This document shows, in pieces, positions 6,924-14,628 of a stretch of 64,000 nucleotides of DNA. The first letter of the stretch is position 1, and each line of letters begins with the position of its first letter. The notes under the pieces were generated by a model. It was not told the DNA's origin and did not search any database. It was given only the letters and a program-made list of their open reading frames with translations. Source of the DNA: Bin87 sp963692995 (GTDB lineage Bacteria; Chloroflexota; Dehalococcoidia; Lucifugimonadales; UBA3495); NCBI GenBank assembly GCA_963692995.1, contig OY843611.1, forward strand, positions 930,001-994,000. Reading direction: 5' to 3'. The translations under genes and the position numbers were made by a program.

Positions 6924-8504
6924 TTAGGTTTGAGCGTGGCCGCGGCGCAGGCCCCGACCGGGCAGGGCCCCGGTGTTTTCGCCCTGTTGGATTACCACCT
7001 GGCCGTTGACTATGACGTATTCGATACCCACCGGGTATTGCTTGGGATTTTCCTTGGTCGCCAGGGCTTTCACCGTGTCCGGGTTGAAGATGACGATGTC
7101 GGCTTTCAAACCGTCGCGGAGCAGGCCCCGGTCGGGGATGCCCAGGCGTTGGGCCGGGAAGGAGGTCATCTTGCGAATGGCTTCGGGCAGTCGCAAATGC
7201 TTTTCAGCGCGCACGAATTCCGCCAGCACAATCGGGAAACAACCGTAGCTCCGGGGGTTGGGATACTCGCCAAACAGGATGGCGTCGGAGGCGATCATCC
7301 CGTATGGATGGGATACAAAGGCGTAAAGGGTTTGAGCGTTGGTGCCTAATCCCACGGTGCTGATGCCCAGGTTCTCGGATAGCAGCAGGTCAAACAGAGC
7401 ATCGGCCGGCTCTTGACCGCGCATTTCCGCGATGTCGGTGATCAATCGGCCGTCGTAGATTTGGTTTTCGGGTTTGGTGAAGTTGGTCAGCCAGTTGTTT
7501 TCCAGCCGGTTGGGCGTGATCTCGCGCTTCATCCGCGCTCGGTCGTCGGCGTCCTGCAAAGCGGCAATGAGACGCTCCGGGCCACCGTCCTTGGCCCAAT
7601 GGGGCAGGCCGATAGTGGGCGTCGTGCCCGAGTAGGGATAGGTGTAGCAGTCAAAGGTGCAGTCGATGCCCTCGGCGCGCGCGTCCTCAACCAGGCCCAG
7701 GTGCCCCAAATGGCTGCCCACTCCGGAAACCGACTGTCGGTAGTGGGTCAGGTGGACTGGAATGCCGCTGCGCCGACCGATCTCGACGGCTTCGTGCCAC
7801 GGCGCCAGGTAGCCCTGGTTGAGCAGGCTGGCGCGGGTGTGGGTGTGATAGATGCCGCCCAGCGCAGCGGCGGTTTCGCAAAGAGCAACCAGTTCAGCGG
7901 TGTCGGCATATGCCCCGGGCGGATAATCCAGGCCGGTGGAAAGGCCCCACGCGCCTTCTTCCATCGCTTCACGGACCACGGCCCGCATATCGGCGATTTC
8001 GGAGGACGTGGCCGGGCGCTGCTCCCAGCCGACGCTCCAGATCCGCGCCGGAGAATTGCCCAGGATGTAGGCGACGTTGATGGCTACGGCGCCATCGTAT
8101 TTGCCCAGCAGGTCGGCTACCGTGAGCCAGTCGGCCGGCATCGGCGGGTAGCCGTTCAATCCGGCATCCAGCCAGATGTAGCGATGCAGTTCGTCCTGGG
8201 TCTTGAACGGAGCGTGGGAGATGCCATCGATGCCCACCAGCTCGGTGGTCACACCCTGGCGTACCTTCGGGTCGTGGTGCGGTTCGCCCAGTATGGTGAG
8301 GCCGGCGTGGGAATGCAGGTCAATAAATCCGGGGCAGACGACGTGGCCGGCGGCGTCGATGACGCGGGCGGCGTTGTGACGCAGATCAGCGTCGTCGCCG
8401 CGATGGATCGTGAGCGTGTCGCCGGATATGGCAACGGCGGCGTGGAAGCCGGGGCTGCCGGAGCCGTCGATTACCTGCCCGCCGGTGATGAGTAGATCGA
8501 TCAT
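6924..8504 (-). CDS. N-acyl-D-amino-acid deacylase family amidohydrolase
   Basis: 526 residues of the D-aminoacylase branch of the amidohydrolase superfamily. An N-terminal small beta domain starts DLLITGGQVIDGSG. The metal-binding HxH is in GFIDLHSHAG near residue 60. GLSTGLDYPPG and YHTHTR follow in the barrel, and the C-terminal FPAQRLGIPDRGLLRDG plus ADIVIFNPDTV are diagnostic. Family members deacylate N-acyl-D-amino acids or act as dihydroorotase-like hydrolases. It is the first gene of the operon with Nudix and amidotransferase genes. The ATG at 8504 aligns with the family start. No strong ribosome binding site is seen. Confidence 0.9.
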   Translation of the reverse strand: MIDLLITGGQVIDGSGSPGFHAAVAISGDTLTIHRGDDADLRHNAARVIDAAGHVVCPGFIDLHSHAGLTILGEPHHDPKVRQGVTTELVGIDGISHAPFKTQDELHRYIWLDAGLNGYPPMPADWLTVADLLGKYDGAVAINVAYILGNSPARIWSVGWEQRPATSSEIADMRAVVREAMEEGAWGLSTGLDYPPGAYADTAELVALCETAAALGGIYHTHTRASLLNQGYLAPWHEAVEIGRRSGIPVHLTHYRQSVSGVGSHLGHLGLVEDARAEGIDCTFDCYTYPYSGTTPTIGLPHWAKDGGPERLIAALQDADDRARMKREITPNRLENNWLTNFTKPENQIYDGRLITDIAEMRGQEPADALFDLLLSENLGISTVGLGTNAQTLYAFVSHPYGMIASDAILFGEYPNPRSYGCFPIVLAEFVRAEKHLRLPEAIRKMTSFPAQRLGIPDRGLLRDGLKADIVIFNPDTVKALATKENPKQYPVGIEYVIVNGQVVIQQGENTGALPGRGLRRGHAQT

Positions 8505-8582
8505 GGCGCCAATGATAACGACGGATGCCGAAGTGGGCAAGTTTGGCGGTTCACGTTGACGGACGGTGGGAGCCGGGGTTTG

Positions 8583-8611
8583 TTGATTTAGCCGACCGGC
8601 GGTCTTACACT
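8583..8611 (+). promoter_or_regulatory. sigma70-type promoter for the CMD gene
   Basis: TTGATT and TACACT are separated by 17 bases. The predicted start lies near 8618, before GGAGG and the ATG at 8640. Confidence 0.6.
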
Positions 8612-8639
8612 GCCGCCATCACGGAAGTGGAGGCTCCAC

Positions 8640-9425
8640 ATGAGCGAACTGGATGAGCGTTATGAACGAGGGCAGGAAACACGTCGGATGTTCGGCGGCG
8701 GACAGATCACCGGCGGTTCGTCGCCCGGAGCGTGGGACATCGCTCCGGACCTGGAGCGCATACTCGGCGAGGGTCTGTTCGGCACCATCTGGCGGCGGGA
8801 AGCCCTGACGCCGGTGCAGCGGGAAATGATCACGCTGTCCTGCTTGATCGTGCTGAACCGCGAGGTGCAGCTGAAGCGCCATTTGAGCAACGCGCTCAAC
8901 GTGGGCTTGACGCCGGAGCAGATCGTCGAGCTGATCATCCACGATACTTGGTACGGCGGCGCGCCGGCCGGCATCCAGGCGCTCACCCGGTGCAGGGAGG
9001 TGTTTGAAGAGCGGGGCATCGACTTCACACCGGCCCGCATCCACGATAGCGAGGAGGATCCGGACCGCCTGTTCCAAAGGGGCGACGAATACCGGCGCAA
9101 CTATATGGGGGCTTCGCCCCCGCGCCCAGCTCCTCCTACCGACGCCGAAAGGGAACTGGGCCGCATAACCGGCGAATACTACTGGGGCGCGACCTGGACC
9201 CGGCCGGGTCTGGACCTGCCCAGCCGATGCCTCTGCACCATGACCTGTCTGGCGGCCTTGGGACGCGAGGGGCCACTGCGGAGTCATATTCGCGGCGCGC
9301 TGAATATCGGATTCACGCCGGATCAGATAATCGAGGTGTTCGGTCATATGACCCTGTACGCCGGTATCCCCTTCGCCAGGGGCGCCATGGACATTGCTAA
9401 CGAAATTTTTGCCAGCGGGCAATAA
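8640..9425 (+). CDS. carboxymuconolactone decarboxylase family protein, two CMD domains
   Basis: 261 residues holding two CMD modules. The first has LTPVQREMITLSCLIVLNRE then RHLSNALNVGLTPEQIVEL. The second has CTMTCLAALGRE then HIRGALNIGFTPDQIIEV. Tandem CMD proteins are usually gamma-carboxymuconolactone decarboxylases or AhpD-like thiol proteins. The AhpD CxxC redox pair is not present in the first module (single Cys), so a decarboxylase-like role is preferred. No other protocatechuate pathway gene is adjacent. GGAGG lies before the start. Confidence 0.85.
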   Translation: MSELDERYERGQETRRMFGGGQITGGSSPGAWDIAPDLERILGEGLFGTIWRREALTPVQREMITLSCLIVLNREVQLKRHLSNALNVGLTPEQIVELIIHDTWYGGAPAGIQALTRCREVFEERGIDFTPARIHDSEEDPDRLFQRGDEYRRNYMGASPPRPAPPTDAERELGRITGEYYWGATWTRPGLDLPSRCLCTMTCLAALGREGPLRSHIRGALNIGFTPDQIIEVFGHMTLYAGIPFARGAMDIANEIFASGQ

Positions 9426-9431
9426 ACCATT

Positions 9432-9528
9432 CTCATCATTCCAGCCCCGAGCCGGAATCCAATTGCCGGTGAGCCGGGGCGGATTTCAAACCCGCCCCGG
9501 CTGGCTCTTGCCTTCGCCGGAATGACGG
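9432..9528. repeat. REP-like palindromic unit with nested hairpin
   Basis: The unit opens with TCATTCCAGC and closes with GCCGGAATGA. Inside it is AGCCGGGGCGGATTT, which pairs across CAAACCCGCCCCGGCT. The inner stem resembles the palindrome at 4607-4637. It fills the gap between the converging CMD and zwf genes and may end both transcripts. Confidence 0.55.
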
Positions 9529-9538
9529 CAAAATTCGT

Positions 9539-11035
9539 CTAAACGCCGTACCCTGCCTCTACACAACCCGGAAGCCAGCGACGATTATCACTAAGCAGCA
9601 ATTCTTCGCCGTTGGGTGGCCCGTTCATGCCCGGTATGTACCGGTAGGGCGCCGGTGCGCCGGGCAGGTCCAGGCTGTGGACGATAGGATCGATTATGCT
9701 CCAGGCCAGCTCGATTTCGTCGCTGCGAATGAACAGCGAAGCGTCGCCGTCCAGAACATCCAACAGCAGATGTTCGTAGGCATCGGGGAGATCGACGCCG
9801 GCAAATCCTTCGTCGTAGTGGAACTCCAGCGAGACCGACTTCATCTCCAACTCGGCGTCGGGCACCTTGGACTGGAATTCCAGCCGCATACCCTCGTTGG
9901 GCTGGACGCAGATTGACAGCGTATTGCCGGGTATATCAACACCTTCCGGCACCGGAAACAGCATGTGCGGCGGCGAGCGGAACTGAATGATCATCTCGGT
10001 GGTCTTGCGGGACAGTCCCTTGCCGGAGCGCAGGTAAAAGGGAACCCCGTGCCAGCGCCAGTTATCCACGAAAAGACGCAAAGCCGCGTAGGTTGGCGTT
10101 TGAGAGCCTGGGGATACGCCAGGTTCGTAGTGATAGCCGTCGTATTGACCAGTGATAAGATTGTGACGTACGTCACGCAGATTGAGGCGGCGTACCGCGC
10201 TGAGGGCTTTGACCTTCTCGTTCCGGAGGGCATCGGCCCGGAAGGCGAAGGGAGGATCCATGGTGATCAGCGCCAGCAGTTGCAGCAGATGGTTCTGAAA
10301 CATATCCTTCAGCACCCCGGCCCGGTCATAGTATTCGCCTCGTTCCCCTACCAGGATGTCCTCAGCGACGGTAATCTGCACCTGGTCAACGTAGTTCCGG
10401 TTCCAGATTGGCTCGAATATCGAGTTTGCGAACCGAAAAACCAGCAGGTTCTGCACGGTCTCCTTGCCCAGATAGTGGTCAATGCGATAGACCTGATCCT
10501 CGCGGAACACGTTGTGAACGTGCTGGTTCAAACGCTGGGCCGTCAACAGGTCGGAACCGAACGGTTTTTCGATCACTATCCTCCGCCAGCCCGAACTCTC
10601 TTCGGCCATCCCGGCGGATGCCAATGCCGTGATCGCCGGCGCGTAGAGTCCCGGCTCTAGTGCCAAATAGTACAGGCAGTTGAATCGGTCATCGTCCGCG
10701 GCCAACTCGCCAACGCGCCGGCTTACGGCGCCCATGGTATCGGCGTTGGTAACGTCTGCTGGCACGTAGCTGAGACGCGCGGCGAAATCGTCCCACTCCC
10801 CAGCGTTAGCATCGCCAATGGCGTCGCGCAACCGCTGCTGAAATTCGGCGTCGGACCAATGGTCGCGGGCCACGCCAATGATATGGACGCGATGCGGCAA
10901 CCGGCCTTTCCGATACAGGCTGAACAGAGCCGGAGCCAGCTTGGTGTAGGCCAAGTTGCCGCTGGCGCCCATTATCACCAACGCGGTGACTGCGTCGCTC
11001 CCTTCTGGCAAGACGGTTGCTCCGTGCGTGATCAT
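9539..11035 (-). CDS. zwf: glucose-6-phosphate 1-dehydrogenase
   Basis: 498 residues, normal for Zwf. It oxidises glucose 6-phosphate to 6-phosphogluconolactone with NAD(P)+. The Rossmann motif is GASGNLAYTKL near residue 22 (family consensus GASGDLAxRKL). The substrate signature RIDHYLGKETVQ lies near residue 185, and VIEKPFGSDL near 155. FYLRSGK and the C-terminal YEHLLLDVLDGD are also family marks. The start at 11035 follows GGAGGAGG and overlaps the gnd stop as ATGA. It is the last gene of the pgi-gnd-zwf operon. Confidence 0.97.
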   Translation of the reverse strand: MITHGATVLPEGSDAVTALVIMGASGNLAYTKLAPALFSLYRKGRLPHRVHIIGVARDHWSDAEFQQRLRDAIGDANAGEWDDFAARLSYVPADVTNADTMGAVSRRVGELAADDDRFNCLYYLALEPGLYAPAITALASAGMAEESSGWRRIVIEKPFGSDLLTAQRLNQHVHNVFREDQVYRIDHYLGKETVQNLLVFRFANSIFEPIWNRNYVDQVQITVAEDILVGERGEYYDRAGVLKDMFQNHLLQLLALITMDPPFAFRADALRNEKVKALSAVRRLNLRDVRHNLITGQYDGYHYEPGVSPGSQTPTYAALRLFVDNWRWHGVPFYLRSGKGLSRKTTEMIIQFRSPPHMLFPVPEGVDIPGNTLSICVQPNEGMRLEFQSKVPDAELEMKSVSLEFHYDEGFAGVDLPDAYEHLLLDVLDGDASLFIRSDEIELAWSIIDPIVHSLDLPGAPAPYRYIPGMNGPPNGEELLLSDNRRWLPGCVEAGYGV

Positions 11036-11955
11036 CTGTCCTCCTCCCCGGCCGGTCGCACGGTATGGCCCCCAAACTGATTGCGGAGGGCCGCCAGCAG
11101 CCGTGAGCCGAAGGGTTCCTCCTGCCGGGAGCGGAAGCGCTGGTAAAGCGCGGCGGTGATCGCCGGTGTGGGAACTGCCAATTCCACCGATTCGTTGACG
11201 GTCCACCGGCCTTCGCCGGAGTCGTCCACGTATGCGGCCAGGCTTTCCAGCCCGGGGTCTTCCTCCAGCGCTCGAACGGTCAGGTCAAGCAGCCAAGACC
11301 GGACCACGCTTCCATATTGCCACGTGCGCGCGATTGCCGGCAGGTCCAGATCGAATTCATGCCGTTTGGCCTGCATCAGTTCGAAACCTTCCGCGTAGGC
11401 TTGCATTAATGCGTACTCCACGCCGTTGTGGATCATCTTGGTGAAATGGCCCGCCCCAATCGGTCCGACATGGGAGTAGCCTCGATCCGGACCGGGCGCC
11501 AGCGCCTGGAAGATTGGTTCCAGCCGGCGGAAGGTGTCCTTATCACCGCCCACCATCAGGGAATAGCCTTCGGTCAAGCCCCAGATGCCGCCACTGGTTC
11601 CGGCATCCAGCAGGTGGATGCGGCGCTGGGATAACTTCGCGCCGCGGCGGATGGTGTCTTTGTAGTTAGCATTGCCACCGTCAATCACGGCGTCACTTGG
11701 ATCCAGAATCTCGGCCAGTTCGTCAATCACGGCGTCGGTGACCGCTCCGGCCGGCACCATCACCCACACTGCCCGGGGCGACGACAGCCTCGCCACCAGG
11801 TCGCCAACGGTCTCCGCGGCCTGGGCGCCCCCGGAAGCGCTGGCGGCAACGGCCTCGGCATCCCGATCATAGGCGACTACAGTGTGCCCGCCCGCGATCA
11901 GCCGCTGCGCCATGTTGGCGCCCATTCGGCCCAAACCAATCATGCCAATTTCCAC
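11032..11955 (-). CDS. gnd: 6-phosphogluconate dehydrogenase, decarboxylating (short NAD-type)
   Basis: 307 residues, the short form often called GntZ or YqeC type, against about 470 for the classical enzyme. It converts 6-phosphogluconate to ribulose 5-phosphate. IGLGRMGANMA binds the cofactor, and YDRD after beta 2 favours NAD+. GGNANYKDT, GTSGGIWGL and the catalytic Lys/Asn in HFTKMIHNGVEY are all present. The C-terminal domain is short, as expected. The stop overlaps the zwf start. A 15-base gap separates it from pgi upstream. Confidence 0.95.
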   Translation of the reverse strand: MEIGMIGLGRMGANMAQRLIAGGHTVVAYDRDAEAVAASASGGAQAAETVGDLVARLSSPRAVWVMVPAGAVTDAVIDELAEILDPSDAVIDGGNANYKDTIRRGAKLSQRRIHLLDAGTSGGIWGLTEGYSLMVGGDKDTFRRLEPIFQALAPGPDRGYSHVGPIGAGHFTKMIHNGVEYALMQAYAEGFELMQAKRHEFDLDLPAIARTWQYGSVVRSWLLDLTVRALEEDPGLESLAAYVDDSGEGRWTVNESVELAVPTPAITAALYQRFRSRQEEPFGSRLLAALRNQFGGHTVRPAGEEDR

Positions 11956-11970
11956 TGGCTAGCTCCTGTA

Positions 11971-13605
11971 TTAGAGTATTTCGGATATTGCGCCGACCGG
12001 GTCGTCACCGACGTTGATAGAAACGGTGCGGCGTCCCCGGCTTTGCAGAGTTTGCAGGTCCCCAAGGGCCTGGGCGTCGGCCAGGGCCCCAAAGCTGAAG
12101 GGCCAACCGGGAATCGGTATGTCTTCAGCGTAGGACTGGGTGAGCTGTAGGAAGATGCCGGTGTCGGGGCCGCCCTTGTGCAGCTGCCCGGTGGAATGGA
12201 GTAACCTGGGGCCGTAGCCTTGGGTGGTTGCGACGCCATATCCGCGCATCGCCTTGCCACGCAAATCCCTTAGCGCGTCATCAATAGCGGAGGAGGCGGG
12301 TAGATAGGCCATGATCGCCAAATAGTCGCCGCTGCGACTTTCCGCGAGCAGACGGCGCAGGCGAACCGGATCGTCGAAGTCGGGTCGTATCAGCCGCTGC
12401 TCTTGCTGGTACTGAGCCAACACGGCGGCTGTACTGTCCTTGGCCCCCTGCACGTCGGGTTGATCGAAGGGCTGGATGCCCATGAGGTAGCCGGCGATGG
12501 CGGTAGCGTACTCCCACCGAAAGAATTCGCCAGTCAAATCATAGGGGTCGGACAATTCCAGGACGGCAACCGGATTGCCGTCGGCTCGGAGTCTCCGCAC
12601 CGCCGCGTCGCTGTGACCATTGTCGTCTGAGACCAAACGGACCTGGACGAAGAAACGGTCGTCGCCATAGTAGTCCCGGGTTCCGGCGCTGCTCAATGGC
12701 TCGCCGACCACCGGAATCACGCCCGTACCGTTTTTGCCGGTGCTTTCGGCCAGCAATTGTTCGACCCACAAACCGAAAGGCGACATCTTCTCCGACGCGA
12801 TCAACGTCAGTTTGTCGCGACCCAGCTTGGCCAAGGTTCCGATTGCCGTTCCCAGCCAGGCTCCGGGGTTGTCCGTCGTCGAGTCAGCGAGCAGGCAACG
12901 CCGCTGCATTCGAAGGGCCGGCCCAAGCAGTCGCTCCAGATCAACGCCGGCCAGCGCAGCCGGAGCCAGGCCAAAGTACGAAAGAACCGAATAACGGCCT
13001 CCGATGTTGGGGTCATTGGTGAACGCGCGGCGGAACTGTTCCGCGCTCGCCATTTCGGCGAGAGGAGTTCCCGGATCCGTAATCGCCGCAAAGTTATCAC
13101 CCGCCTTTTCGGTCCCCAGCCGTGAGTTCACCAATGCCCGGAAGTGCGCATAGAAGGCAAGGGGTTCCGTAGTAGTGCCCGATTTGGAAGACACAATGAA
13201 CAGAGTACGGGCTGGGTCGATGGCGGATGTGGTCGATGCCACCCATGCCGGCACCGTGCTGTCCAGGGTCAGCATTCGTGGAAAGCCGGCGCCTTTCAAG
13301 GAAGGCCCGAGTACCTGCCGGATTACCTCCGGGCCGAGACTGCTGCCGCCCATGCCCAGGAGCAGGATATTCTGATAACCGGCCGACCGCACCGATTCTG
13401 CAAAGCGGCGCAACTCGGCTATCCGAGGCAAGACGTCGCTGGGAAGCGTCAGCCAGGCGAGACGGTCCGCGATCTCGGTGGGGTCATCGTTCCAAAGCGT
13501 GAAATCATGGGCGTGGAGACGCTTCGGGACGCTATCCGCGTCCAATTGGCGGGCGGCCTCGAGCACCGGCTGAGCATAGTCGCCAAGGTGGTAACGGTCG
13601 GTCAT
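11971..13605 (-). CDS. pgi: glucose-6-phosphate isomerase (form related to the PGI half of transaldolase-PGI fusions)
   Basis: 544 residues with two SIS-type modules. LLLGMGGSSLGPEV lies near residue 83 and the phosphate-binding SSKSGTTTEP near 140. Later motifs include FFRWEYATAIAGYLMGIQPFDQPDV and the C-terminal HSTGQLHKGGPDTGIFLQ. These fit the PGI domain of bifunctional Tal-Pgi proteins better than the classical Pgi. No transaldolase domain precedes it: the ATG follows GGGAG directly. It supplies or drains glucose 6-phosphate for the downstream zwf and gnd products. Confidence 0.92.
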   Translation of the reverse strand: MTDRYHLGDYAQPVLEAARQLDADSVPKRLHAHDFTLWNDDPTEIADRLAWLTLPSDVLPRIAELRRFAESVRSAGYQNILLLGMGGSSLGPEVIRQVLGPSLKGAGFPRMLTLDSTVPAWVASTTSAIDPARTLFIVSSKSGTTTEPLAFYAHFRALVNSRLGTEKAGDNFAAITDPGTPLAEMASAEQFRRAFTNDPNIGGRYSVLSYFGLAPAALAGVDLERLLGPALRMQRRCLLADSTTDNPGAWLGTAIGTLAKLGRDKLTLIASEKMSPFGLWVEQLLAESTGKNGTGVIPVVGEPLSSAGTRDYYGDDRFFVQVRLVSDDNGHSDAAVRRLRADGNPVAVLELSDPYDLTGEFFRWEYATAIAGYLMGIQPFDQPDVQGAKDSTAAVLAQYQQEQRLIRPDFDDPVRLRRLLAESRSGDYLAIMAYLPASSAIDDALRDLRGKAMRGYGVATTQGYGPRLLHSTGQLHKGGPDTGIFLQLTQSYAEDIPIPGWPFSFGALADAQALGDLQTLQSRGRRTVSINVGDDPVGAISEIL

Positions 13606-13644
13606 GGCAACTCCCTCGCCGCGCGGCTTTATCGTATCGTCCCG

Positions 13645-13678
13645 ATTTTAGCATATGGCCGACCAGCGCCATCGGCAA
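13645..13678 (-). promoter_or_regulatory. promoter for the pgi-gnd-zwf operon
   Basis: On the minus strand TTGCCG is followed after 17 bases by TATGCT. TGCTAAAAT, an extended -10, overlaps the same place. Either would start transcription about 40 bases before pgi. Confidence 0.5.
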
Positions 13679-13706
13679 AGCCGGCGCAGCATTACTTGCA
13701 TCAGCG

Positions 13707-13712
13707 TATAAT
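13707..13712 (+). promoter_or_regulatory. TATAAT box for the alpha/beta hydrolase gene
   Basis: A perfect -10 hexamer lies 32 bases before the ATG at 13744 and divergent from the pgi promoter. No clear -35 is seen. If used, transcription starts near 13719, after the other in-frame ATG at 13714. Confidence 0.4.
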
Positions 13713-13743
13713 CATGGCAAAATTTGCCGAGAGAGCGATTGTC

Positions 13744-14628
13744 ATGCCCGTCTCCGACTCAAAATCGATCAACGCCAACCCCGTATCTCATGCCGTTGCA
13801 ATTGGCGATCTGACGATGCACTATCTGGATTGGGGTGGCGGCGGCGCGCCGCTGTTGGCCTTACACGGATTGGCGTCGTCGGGACACTGGTATCGACGGG
13901 TAGCCCCCCAGCTGGCTGGAGATTACCGCATCGTCGCTCCCGACCAGCGGGGACACGGGGCGACCTCGCAAGCCCCGGCGGGCTACGACTGGCAAACCCT
14001 GGCGGAAGACGCTATCGGCCTGCTCGATCATCTGGGCATCCCACGGGCCGCGGTTCTGGGCCATTCGTGGGGCGGTCACGTCGCCAGCAACCTGGCGATG
14101 CGCTTCCCGGACCGGGTTAGCAAGATGGTGATGATCGACGGGGGTTTTCAGGACGGCCATTTGATGCCCACGCCAACTTGGGAAGCCTTTCAGCAGCGTT
14201 TGGCGCCTCGATTGGTGGCCGGCACTCGGGATGAATACGTGAGCCGCTTGGCGGATGACTTGTGGTTCTGCTGGGGTGACGACCTGGCCGAAATCGCTTT
14301 AACCATGGTGCACGAAGGCCCGGACGGGCAGATGCGCGATATCCTGCGCCCGGGGCATCACGCACAGGTGTTGGAGGCGATGTGGAACGAGCCGCCGTCG
14401 GTGGTGCTGCCACAGGTTTCCGTTCCTACCTTGGTGGTCGCGGCCGGGCCCCGTGCCGAGCGGGCCAACTCCCAGTTTTCGCGTCAGCGCGAGGTGATGG
14501 TAGCGGCGGCAGAGGGGGCGTTGCGGAACGGGCGAATCCATTGGATACCGGAAACCGTCCACGACATTGGATACGACAAGCCGACGGAACTCGCTGTAGT
14601 GATCCGGGAGTTTCTTGCGGAGGATTGA
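13744..14628 (+). CDS. alpha/beta hydrolase
   Basis: 294 residues of the alpha/beta-hydrolase fold. LALHGLASSG is the oxyanion loop and DQRGHG follows strand 4. The nucleophile Ser is in LGHSWGGH. The His is in ETVHDIGYDKP near the end. It resembles esterases and haloalkane or epoxide hydrolase-like proteins. The substrate is unknown. It is clearly related to the hydrolase at 44177-45052, which shares the DWGG, LLHGLAS, DQRGHG and GHSWG blocks. I chose the ATG at 13744 over 13714 because the TATAAT box would place the transcript start between them. Its stop abuts the stop of the converging ABC gene. Confidence 0.88.
   Translation: MPVSDSKSINANPVSHAVAIGDLTMHYLDWGGGGAPLLALHGLASSGHWYRRVAPQLAGDYRIVAPDQRGHGATSQAPAGYDWQTLAEDAIGLLDHLGIPRAAVLGHSWGGHVASNLAMRFPDRVSKMVMIDGGFQDGHLMPTPTWEAFQQRLAPRLVAGTRDEYVSRLADDLWFCWGDDLAEIALTMVHEGPDGQMRDILRPGHHAQVLEAMWNEPPSVVLPQVSVPTLVVAAGPRAERANSQFSRQREVMVAAAEGALRNGRIHWIPETVHDIGYDKPTELAVVIREFLAED

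Noticed and set aside
7413..8495. Plus-strand open frame of 360 codons.
   Set aside because: It is antisense to the N-acyl-D-amino-acid deacylase gene and has no family features.
13144..13743. Extended N-terminus of the alpha/beta hydrolase.
   Set aside because: It overlaps pgi on the other strand and lies before the TATAAT box. No hydrolase sequence occurs before 13744.
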